Source of the DNA: CAXRDE01 sp964342365
GTDB lineage: Bacteria; Cyanobacteriota; Sericytochromatia; UBA7694
Reading direction: 5' to 3'
Assembly: GCA_964342365.1 (NCBI GenBank)
Contig: CAYFGW010000060.1
Coordinates: 1-21,419 of the forward strand
DNA length: 21,419 nucleotides
The translations under genes were made by a program, and so were the position numbers. The notes beneath the pieces are model-generated. The model was not told where the DNA came from. It worked only from the letters and a program-made list of their open reading frames with translations, and did no database searches. This document shows positions 7,736-15,680 of the stretch, one piece after another (within the stretch, counting starts at the first letter, position 1; each line of letters opens with the position of its first letter).

Positions 7736-7764
7736 TGGACAATTACCGCTGAATCCGGTATCAT
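7736..7764 (+). promoter_or_regulatory. Sigma70-type promoter of the opp/cyclase operon
   Basis: TGGACA (7736-7741) and TATCAT (7759-7764), separated by 17 bases, each match the -35 and -10 consensus at 5 of 6 positions. Transcription would start near 7771, giving a leader of about 47 bases. The -10 neighbourhood resembles that of the lipoprotein promoter. Confidence 0.65.
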
Positions 7765-7780
7765 GCCTTAGCATAACCGG
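7755..7780. promoter_or_regulatory. Interrupted dyad over the -10/+1 region, possible operator
   Basis: CCGGT (7755-7759) pairs with ACCGG (7776-7780), and ATGC (7763-7766) pairs with GCAT (7771-7774) around CTTA. The dyad covers the -10 box and the predicted start site. It could be a repressor operator or a short structure at the transcript's 5' end. No T-run follows, so it is not a good terminator for the preceding gene. Confidence 0.35.
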
Positions 7781-7805
7781 ATAATGATAATTAGGATGAA
7801 TCAAG

Positions 7806-7812
7806 AAGGAGG
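7806..7812 (+). promoter_or_regulatory. Strong Shine-Dalgarno selecting a GTG start
   Basis: AAGGAGG lies 5 bases before GTG 7818-7820. No in-frame ATG is nearby, so this site decides the oppD start. Confidence 0.8.
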
Positions 7813-7817
7813 CCTCT

Positions 7818-8806
<989 letters not shown>

Positions 8807-8807
<1 letters not shown>

Positions 8808-9856
8808 TGTCAGAAAAGAAAACACAAACCGGTAAAGTTTTACTCGAAGTCAAAAACTTAAAGAAGCACTTTCCCATTAAAAAAGGTATCCTCTTTTCTA
8901 AACAGGTGGGAGCTGTTCAGGCCGTGAACGGATTGGACCTCTTTGTGCGCGAAGGCGAGACCCTCGGCATGGTAGGGGAATCCGGCTGCGGAAAATCCAC
9001 CACGGGCCGTCTTATTCTGCGCCTTATTGAACCCGATGCAGGCAGTAAAGTGGTTTTTAACGGGGTAGATTTAATCAATTTGAACAAGGCCGAAATGCGC
9101 GACATGCGCAAGCAGGTACAAATGGTTTTTCAGAACCCTTATGCCTCTCTTGACCCCCGTATGACCGTGGGAGATATTGTGGCAGAACCCCTGCGCGTTC
9201 ACAAGGTCTTTTCCAGCTCCAAGGAACTGAAAAAACGGGTGCGCGAACTGCTCGACTGTGTAGGTCTCAACCCTTCGTATACCGAGCGCTTTCCCCACGA
9301 ATTTTCGGGCGGACAGCGTCAGCGTATCGGGATTGCCCGTGCGTTAGCCCTTAATCCCAAACTGATTATTGCAGACGAACCGGTTTCCGCTCTGGACGTA
9401 TCCGTACAAGCACAGGTACTCAACCTGCTGAACGATCTTCAGGCAGAATTTGGCCTGACCTATATCTTTATTGCTCACAACCTGAGTACGGTCAACCATA
9501 TTTCAGATCGCGTGGCGGTCATGTATCTGGGTAAGGTGGTGGAGTTGGCCAGCAACAAGGCCCTTTACTCAGCCCCTAAACACCCCTACACCAAGGCCCT
9601 GATGTCAGCAGTACCTGAACCCGATCCTGAATTCATGCGCAGTCCTGAACGGGCCCAGCGAATTGTATTAGAAGGGGATATCCCCAGCCCCGTAAATCCG
9701 CCCTCAGGCTGTCGTTTCCACACCCGCTGCTGGGAAGTCATGGATCGCTGTAAAACTGAAGAGCCCGTTTTACAACACGTGGGTAATGATCAGTACGTAG
9801 CCTGCCATCTTTACGAAGGCGAAACTCCACTAAAAACCGTTGACGCCAACGCCTGA
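8807..9856 (+). CDS. oppF: Oligopeptide/dipeptide ABC transporter ATPase, OppF/DppF type
   Basis: Partner ATPase of OppD (349 residues). Walker A GESGCGKS is at 57-64, Q109 in FQNP, signature FSGGQ at 166-170, Walker B LIIADEP at 186-192 and the H-loop histidine at 224. The H-loop reads AHNLS where SHDLS is usual. The C-terminal domain carries C302, C308, C315 and C333. The ATG at 8807 is preferred because it overlaps the oppD stop (TAATG), the usual sign of translational coupling; an in-frame ATG at 8789 would give a longer overlap. The gene runs into the cyclase gene with a 17-base overlap, which suggests one transcript. Confidence 0.9.
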
Positions 9857-11099
9857 GAACAAACTGTTTCCACTGCTGGCCCTGCGCTTTCGTGAGTCTT
9901 CCCTTGAGCAAGACTATTTAGCGCAGCGTCTGCATCAGGCACAGCGATTTAACCGTACTGCTGCCTGGGTAGGCATGGTGGCCACAATGATGTTCATTCT
10001 GTCAGATTTACTAACAGAAGGACATCTTTTTGCATCATTACTGCCTTATCGACTGGCTGGTATTGGCATTTGCGCCCTTATTCTTATAGGTTGTGATCGA
10101 CTCCGGCTCTCTCGTTGGCTGGACGTGCTCATGAGCATTTGCGCCTTCGCCTATTATCTGGTCACTTCTTTTCAGGTGTTTAGCTTTTTTCCCCTGGACC
10201 TGGCCAGTCGCTACGTGCTGCCCTCCGCCTTGTTGTGTATGGCAGCAGTGTTTGGACTCCTGGATTTGCGACTGAGTTTTCGTATGGTTACCGGGGGCAG
10301 TATTATGCTATTGGGCATTTTCCAGGAAGTGGTCTATAACCCCACAGGACACTATAATCTGCCCCATTATTTTGCGGGACTTCTGATTGGCATTGGGGGC
10401 GCTTATTTAACAGAACGCTACCGTCGCCTCAACTTTTATCACGACCGAGAAGCCCGCATTGCTCAGGAGAAGTCGGAGCGGTTGTTGCTCAATATTCTGC
10501 CCGCTCCCATTGCCGATCGTCTGCGTGACGAACACAAGCCTTTAGCAGACGGCTTTGAAGACGTGACGGTGCTTTTTGCGGACATCGTGGGGTTTACGCC
10601 CATGAGCACACAGCTTTCTCCTAACGCCCTCTTACAGCGCTTAAATCGAATTTTTTCTGAGTTTGATAGCCTCGCCGAACACCATGGCTTAGAAAAAATC
10701 AAAACCATTGGTGATGCGTACATGGTGGCGGGGGGTCTGCCGGAGCACCAACCGGATCATACACAGCGCGTGGCACGATTGGCTCTGGCCATCCAGGACA
10801 GTCTGGCAGCCTATGCCAGGGAACTGGGAGAGCCTCTGTCTCTGCGAATTGGGATTCACCAGGGGCCGGTGGTGGCCGGAGTGATTGGGCGCAAAAAGTT
10901 TATTTACGATCTCTGGGGGGACACGGTCAATACCGCCTCCCGCATGGAGTCCCACGGCGTAGCGGGTAAAATACAGGTAAGTGAACGGGTGTACGATAGC
11001 CTGAAAACCGACTTTATATTGGAATCCAGAGGTCTTGTACCGATTAAAGGCAAAGGTGAAATGCGCGTCTACTTTTTGCTGGGGGAGCAAAGCTGTTAA
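9840..11099 (+). CDS. Membrane-bound class III adenylate cyclase
   Basis: Predicted to make cAMP from ATP at the inner membrane. Residues 1-200 contain about six hydrophobic segments (about 43-60, 70-86, 95-113, 125-141, 148-163 and 176-191). The cyclase homology domain spans about 215-415. All catalytic residues are present: metal ligands D248 (FADIVGF) and D292 (GDAYM), adenine-specifying K286 and D357 (YDLWG), and transition-state N364 and R368 (NTASR). The reading frame is closed by a stop at 9831, so the first possible start is TTG 9840, inside oppF. It has no convincing Shine-Dalgarno, so the exact start is uncertain and translation may depend on coupling to oppF. Position downstream of peptide-transport ATPases suggests co-expression; any functional link is inference. 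Confidence 0.85.
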   Translation: MTPTPENKLFPLLALRFRESSLEQDYLAQRLHQAQRFNRTAAWVGMVATMMFILSDLLTEGHLFASLLPYRLAGIGICALILIGCDRLRLSRWLDVLMSICAFAYYLVTSFQVFSFFPLDLASRYVLPSALLCMAAVFGLLDLRLSFRMVTGGSIMLLGIFQEVVYNPTGHYNLPHYFAGLLIGIGGAYLTERYRRLNFYHDREARIAQEKSERLLLNILPAPIADRLRDEHKPLADGFEDVTVLFADIVGFTPMSTQLSPNALLQRLNRIFSEFDSLAEHHGLEKIKTIGDAYMVAGGLPEHQPDHTQRVARLALAIQDSLAAYARELGEPLSLRIGIHQGPVVAGVIGRKKFIYDLWGDTVNTASRMESHGVAGKIQVSERVYDSLKTDFILESRGLVPIKGKGEMRVYFLLGEQSC

Positions 11100-11102
11100 A
11101 AT
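11094..11102 (+). promoter_or_regulatory. Extended -10 promoter of the RNase Z-like gene
   Basis: TGT-TAAAAT (11094-11102) is an extended -10 box overlapping the cyclase stop codon and followed by ACC, like the lipoprotein promoter (TATAATACC). Transcription would start near 11109, about 25 bases before the ATG. The -35 region (TTTTGC) is weak. Confidence 0.45.
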
Positions 11103-11133
11103 ACCCCCAACAACGTGTTAACAAGGAAATATA

Positions 11134-11949
11134 ATGGAATTAAAATGTGGCCCCTACACCCTGGAGGGCTATTCTCGCAGCACGGTAGAAACCTATGTTC
11201 GCGTTAACGAACTCAATATTTGTTTTGACATTGGCAAATGCCCCATGAGTCTGGTGAACGTGCCGCAGGTATTTATTTCTCACTTCCACGGCGATCATAG
11301 CCTGGGACTCACTTATTACATTGCCCACCGCAATCTGGCCAAACTGGTCCCCGGCAAAATTTATGTACCGGCGGCAACCCTGAAGCAAACCGAAGCCCTG
11401 ATCGCGGCTCACGCTGCGGTAGAATGGGCCCGTCGAGACTACGAATTGATTCCTGTAGAATCAGGCATGGAAGTGAGCTTCAAGCGCAATCACACCATGC
11501 GCATGTTTGCTACAGACCACCGGATTCCCTCGGTGGGGTATCAGGTGATTGAGCAGCGGAATAAGCTCAAAAGTGAGTTTCACGGCCTCTCACAGCATGA
11601 AATTGTGAATTTGAAAAAGCAGGGCACGGAAATCACCGAGGCGGTGTATTTGCCTAAAATCACCTACGTGGGCGACTCTACGATTGAAGTGTTTAACTGG
11701 CACCCCGAAATTTTAGAGAGCGAAGTGCTGTTAACGGAATGCACCTTTTTGAGTGACGATCATTTAGACGAAGCCGCCAGCCGCAAGCATATGCACATTA
11801 AAGAAATCATTCCTTACCTGGATCAAATCAAAAGCAAATACATTGTGCTCATGCATTTTTCCATGCGCTACACCCGCAAAGAAATTTATGGCTATGTAGA
11901 TCGTTTGATTCCAAAAGAGCACCGCGAGCGGATTTTGCTACTGGTGTAG
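11134..11949 (+). CDS. RNase Z-like metallo-beta-lactamase-fold hydrolase
   Basis: A 271-residue single-domain protein with the metal-site motifs of the metallo-beta-lactamase fold: SHFHGDH (49-55), DHR followed by SVGYQ (128-137), GDST (180-183) and MHFSMRY (240-246). The DHRxPSxGY and HFSxRY segments are characteristic of tRNase Z, which removes tRNA 3' trailers, although 271 residues is slightly shorter than typical bacterial RNase Z. The usual HST segment is replaced by KHMHIKE (218-224), so activity on tRNA is probable but not certain; a related phosphodiesterase is the alternative. The ATG has AAGGA 6 bases upstream. The gene ends 11 bases from the convergent slt-type gene. Confidence 0.75.
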   Translation: MELKCGPYTLEGYSRSTVETYVRVNELNICFDIGKCPMSLVNVPQVFISHFHGDHSLGLTYYIAHRNLAKLVPGKIYVPAATLKQTEALIAAHAAVEWARRDYELIPVESGMEVSFKRNHTMRMFATDHRIPSVGYQVIEQRNKLKSEFHGLSQHEIVNLKKQGTEITEAVYLPKITYVGDSTIEVFNWHPEILESEVLLTECTFLSDDHLDEAASRKHMHIKEIIPYLDQIKSKYIVLMHFSMRYTRKEIYGYVDRLIPKEHRERILLLV

Positions 11950-11960
11950 ATCCTGCTGAA

Positions 11961-14240
11961 TTACTTTCCATACAGGTGCTGATAAATCCAGTAAGACGTA
12001 AACACCCTTTTGACGTACCCGCGGGTTTCAGGATAAGTAATGGATTCCGCCAGCGCGTCTAAGGGCAAGTGTCCAAAATCTTTGAGCCAGCGATTCACCG
12101 GCCCCGCTCCCGCGTTATAAGAGGCCACAGCCAATAGTGAGTTGCCGTCAAACACCTTGTGGCGCGAGTCCAGATACCAGACCCCCATTTTGATATTATC
12201 CATGGGATTGGTAAGGGAAAACTCACCTTCGATAGGATAGTCTTTGGCAATTTGTGCCCCGGTGGCGGGCATAATTTGCATTAAGCCCGTGGCTCCCACC
12301 CAGGACTTGATAGTGGGGTTATACTGGCTTTCTTGCCAGATGAGTCCCGCAGGCAAAAAGGGATTCATCTCATATTTTTTGGCTTCTTTTTCAAGGGTTT
12401 CAAAGTAAGCCAGGGGAAAAGCAGCGGGCAAATAGGCATCGTCTTTAGCGGCCAGATACCGGTAGCGCGTCACCGCCTCGTAATAACGCTTTTGCTGCTG
12501 CATGAGTAAGCCGTGAAGCACCTGAATTCGGGGCTCGGGATGGTGTTCGGCCAGCTGCATAAAGGGCACATACTGCCCGAGATAATGCAGTTCCATCAGC
12601 GGTGAAAAAGCGTTTTCGTTGCCCTTAACGGCCTGATCAAAAGCGTGAGCATAGCTGGTTTTGGGCAAGGGAGACTGCTCAGTGCTCAGACTCAGCCCCT
12701 GATAGGGCAGCGTGGCGTACTGGTCGTCACCGCCTTTTTTAATCACTTGCAAACGGGCTCTGGCCCGGTGGGTATAATAATCCATCAGGGGGTTTTGACT
12801 CAGAGATTCATAAAGCGCTTTGGCTTTGTCGAAGGATTCTGTCTGCTCGTAGGCCCGCGCCAACCAGTACTCAAAACGACTTTTAAGCTCGTGTTCCTGG
12901 TAATGGGGCGCATTTTTTTCCAGGGTCTCAATCACTCTGGCATAATCATCCTGCAAAAAATCGTGCCAGATAGCGTACCAGAGTGCGGGCATGGCGTCTT
13001 CAAATTCGGGGTTCACCTTGACCAGTTCGTGGTAGACCTGCGCCCGTTTGGCATCATTATTTTGTAAATCGTAAATAATGCCCTCTTCCCAGAGAGCGGC
13101 AGCTTTTACCTCAGGCTGGCTACCATAAGCCATATACACCGCCTGAAGTTGATTCATGGCGGCCCCGTAAGCTTTTCTGCGCCGCTGGGCCTGGGCCAGA
13201 TAGACGCTGGCCAGTCCGGCCTCCACAGTGCCCGGGTAACGCTGACGCAAATCTTCAAAATGCTGATTGGCCTGGCTGTAGTACTTGGCTTTCAGGGCAT
13301 ATTCTCCCTGCTTGAGCAAGTCTTTGGCGTTTCCGGCATTCAGTTGACTCAGCTCATTGTAAGCGGTCTGATACATATAACGCTGGTAAGCGGCTTCTGC
13401 CAAAAAGGCGTGATCACCACGGGTCAGTTTGTCACCAAAAGTAGTGCGCACCGCGTAAATCGCGGCCCGACCGTTCACATAATCATCGCTATTTTTGAGA
13501 TAATCGCGGTAGTAATTGAGAGCAGCACGGGGCTGTTTGTCAGTGAGCAGTTGGGCCTGTAGAAGCAGCACCTGCGAGCGCAGGGGACTGTCTTTTTTAA
13601 GTTCATTTTTCCAGTCCACCAGCACATTTTTGGCCTGGTCTTCCTGATCAGTTTTTAAATAATCAAAATAGCCCTGATACCACGCTGCACGAAATGCACT
13701 GTCAGGGAAATCTTTTAAAAGCGTGGCATAGCGCTCTGGAGCCAGTCGGGCCAGTTCCCAGCGCGCCAGTGACTGAATCAGAGGAGACTCACTGGTTTCG
13801 GCGGTTTCTTCCAGGGATTTGCCCTTTTTCCGAAGTGTGTTACTCCACTGAATACGCTCTTCAAACCAGGGGTGAACGGTTTCAGTTTGTTCTTTTGTAC
13901 CCGCAATATGCTGATCCAAAGCTTCAAAACGCTCTCGCAGACGGGCCTGAAGATTAGGAAGGTCTTTGTTATTATCTTCACGAAGTTGCTGGAGCAGCGG
14001 CAGTGCGGCCAGGGGACCTTCGTTATAAAAGGTAGCCTCTGCTTGCAAAATACTGGCTCGTGCACGCAAAAGTGCATCCGTGACGTCGCCAGAAAGATAA
14101 TTTTCGAGGAACTGTTGTGCCTGCGCATATCTGGCTTTTTCCATGAGCTGTTCAGCCTTTTTAATGGGAGCCGGTTGGCAGGCACTCAAACAAAGACTTA
14201 GACCTAAGCTTAGCCCGAAGAGCCAGCATCGTTTTTTCAT
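11961..14240 (-). CDS. Lipoprotein lytic transglycosylase, Slt70-like
   Basis: Cleaves peptidoglycan glycan strands in the periplasm. The 759-residue protein has a lipoprotein signal ending LSAC (C21), unlike soluble Slt70. A long helical region with TPR-like repeats follows (about 25-600), then a C-terminal transglycosylase domain (about 620-745). That domain shows catalytic E637 in WQESQYNP, then GATGLMQIMPATG, and the later AVASYNAG and ETRGYVKRV motifs of family 1 lytic transglycosylases. It is the last gene of the pilus operon, starting 4 bases after the mlaE stop, with AGGA about 9 bases before its ATG. The neighbours suggest a role in opening the cell wall for the pilus machine, although general wall turnover is equally possible. 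Confidence 0.88.
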   Translation of the reverse strand: MKKRCWLFGLSLGLSLCLSACQPAPIKKAEQLMEKARYAQAQQFLENYLSGDVTDALLRARASILQAEATFYNEGPLAALPLLQQLREDNNKDLPNLQARLRERFEALDQHIAGTKEQTETVHPWFEERIQWSNTLRKKGKSLEETAETSESPLIQSLARWELARLAPERYATLLKDFPDSAFRAAWYQGYFDYLKTDQEDQAKNVLVDWKNELKKDSPLRSQVLLLQAQLLTDKQPRAALNYYRDYLKNSDDYVNGRAAIYAVRTTFGDKLTRGDHAFLAEAAYQRYMYQTAYNELSQLNAGNAKDLLKQGEYALKAKYYSQANQHFEDLRQRYPGTVEAGLASVYLAQAQRRRKAYGAAMNQLQAVYMAYGSQPEVKAAALWEEGIIYDLQNNDAKRAQVYHELVKVNPEFEDAMPALWYAIWHDFLQDDYARVIETLEKNAPHYQEHELKSRFEYWLARAYEQTESFDKAKALYESLSQNPLMDYYTHRARARLQVIKKGGDDQYATLPYQGLSLSTEQSPLPKTSYAHAFDQAVKGNENAFSPLMELHYLGQYVPFMQLAEHHPEPRIQVLHGLLMQQQKRYYEAVTRYRYLAAKDDAYLPAAFPLAYFETLEKEAKKYEMNPFLPAGLIWQESQYNPTIKSWVGATGLMQIMPATGAQIAKDYPIEGEFSLTNPMDNIKMGVWYLDSRHKVFDGNSLLAVASYNAGAGPVNRWLKDFGHLPLDALAESITYPETRGYVKRVFTSYWIYQHLYGK

Positions 14241-14244
14241 AGCG

Positions 14245-14994
14245 TTATCCTAACAGGGTGACCAGTGCAGAAGTGAGAAAGTAGTTGACACAAACAATAA
14301 TCAAAATAGAATGCACCACGGTGGTATTGGCAGCTTTCCCTACCCCCAGTGCGCCACCCCGCACATTATAGCCTTTATAACAGCTCATGAGTCCCACAAT
14401 CAAACCAAAAACACAGGCCTTAAACATGCCGCCCCAGATGTGAGACATTTTGGTAAAACTAAATAAATTGGCCAGAAAAACACCTGAGTTCAGGCCCTTA
14501 AGGCCAATGGCCACCACGTAGCCGCCAAAAATACCGCCAAAACTCGCAATGGCATTAATCACAGGCACCATCACCACAAGAGCAATCAAACGGGGCACAA
14601 TAACATATTGAAAGGGATCAACGGCCATCACTTCCAATGCATCGATTTCTTCAGTAACGCGCATGGTACCAATTTCGCCGGATACAGCACTTCCCGCCTG
14701 AGAAGCCACCATAATACTCACCAGTGTGGGCGCTAATTCACGAAACACGGCCTCTGCCAGCAAACTGCTCAGCAAACGCTGCGCACCGAACATTTCAAAA
14801 ACCTGTACGCCCTGCAATGCTGTGACCATACCTGTAGGCACCACAATGGCCAATACCGGAAGAATACACTGAAACCCTGTAGTATACATGGCGCGAAGGG
14901 TTTCTCTCCAGAAAAACGGGGGGCGAAACATAGCCTGAAGGGTCAAACCAATAAAGGTACCAAAATGTCCAACCCCCTGAACAAAGGTCAGCAT
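14245..14994 (-). CDS. mlaE: MlaE-family ABC permease
   Basis: Inner-membrane permease of the Mla/Mce-type phospholipid transporters (249 residues, normal length). Five to six hydrophobic segments are visible. The family signature is clear at 85-127: RELAPTL, then SGEIGTMRVTEEIDALEVM and AVDP. The usual Arg of the AGRVGS segment is Gln here (ASQAGS). The ATG overlaps the upstream stop codon (TAATG), so translation is coupled. The usual partners MlaF (ATPase) and MlaD (MCE protein) are not in the window and must be elsewhere if the transporter is complete. Confidence 0.9.
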   Translation of the reverse strand: MLTFVQGVGHFGTFIGLTLQAMFRPPFFWRETLRAMYTTGFQCILPVLAIVVPTGMVTALQGVQVFEMFGAQRLLSSLLAEAVFRELAPTLVSIMVASQAGSAVSGEIGTMRVTEEIDALEVMAVDPFQYVIVPRLIALVVMVPVINAIASFGGIFGGYVVAIGLKGLNSGVFLANLFSFTKMSHIWGGMFKACVFGLIVGLMSCYKGYNVRGGALGVGKAANTTVVHSILIIVCVNYFLTSALVTLLG

Positions 14995-15668
14995 TAAAGA
15001 ATATTTTGGGTGGAAACGATGTCTTCACCCTCAGCCCTGGGATGATGGGTGATGATTTGTTCTGTTCCCAGATTTTCAATACTCAGGCGTCCCCTGAGGG
15101 CGACTTTTTCCACACGGTTCATGGCTTCTGCGTTCACTTCAATAAGCCAGTCGTCCTGACCCGGCTGAGGCATGGGCATAATGGCCTGCTCAAAGCGGAG
15201 CTGTTCTAAAATAGTGAAATCGTTGAGCACATAACCCACCAGACGGGCTACAAAGGGTAGATTTCGCTGAAAGTGTTCTTTACGCTGTTCTTCCATTTCT
15301 GGCAGGCCACCGTAGTTAATATAGTCCGTTTCCCACTTTTCCTTGAGATCCGCAAACATTTTGTCCAGCAAGGTGAAAACATCAAGAAACCCCCAGTTTT
15401 CTTTCACATGAATACCCAGGGGAGAAAATGAGGCAGGAGTGGGACGAAGCGAGTCTTTCACCGCTTCGCCTTTCCAGTTGTCATACTTTACCAACGTGAG
15501 CCATTCACCGGTATTGAAGGGTTCAAACCCTTTAATATCAGTGACAACGCGATCCGAACGCTGATAAATCTGGCGTTTGACGCGAATGGCCGAAAGCTGA
15601 TTGTTTTGGATACGGGTATTGATCGCTATACGATCTTCCCCCGTAATTTCCACAAAGAACAGTGCCAT
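14994..15668 (-). CDS. Unrecognised protein between pilQ and mlaE
   Basis: I do not recognise this 224-residue protein. It has no signal peptide and no membrane segment, so it should be cytoplasmic. It is rich in charged and aromatic residues, with an apparently beta-rich N-terminal part (1-65), a helical middle (about 95-150) and another probable beta part (170-205). It contains no Cys and no obvious nucleotide- or metal-binding motif. It starts 12 bases after pilQ, with AGGAAG 8 bases before the ATG, and its stop overlaps the mlaE start, so it is firmly part of the operon. A regulatory or assembly role for the pilus or the permease is only inference. Confidence 0.75.
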   Translation of the reverse strand: MALFFVEITGEDRIAINTRIQNNQLSAIRVKRQIYQRSDRVVTDIKGFEPFNTGEWLTLVKYDNWKGEAVKDSLRPTPASFSPLGIHVKENWGFLDVFTLLDKMFADLKEKWETDYINYGGLPEMEEQRKEHFQRNLPFVARLVGYVLNDFTILEQLRFEQAIMPMPQPGQDDWLIEVNAEAMNRVEKVALRGRLSIENLGTEQIITHHPRAEGEDIVSTQNIL

Positions 15669-15680
15669 ACCTGATGCTTC

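Noticed and set aside
11950..11960. Shared terminator between the convergent RNase Z-like and slt genes
   Set aside because: Only 11 bases separate the genes, and I see no stem followed by a T-run there.
12761..12785. TATAAT-like sequence (GGTATAATAA) within slt
   Set aside because: It is inside coding sequence with no gene start downstream in a suitable position, so it is probably chance.
12645..13067. 140-codon plus-strand open frame inside the lytic transglycosylase gene
   Set aside because: Antisense to a full-length gene with clear domains; no promoter or Shine-Dalgarno, and the composition is that of a shadow frame.
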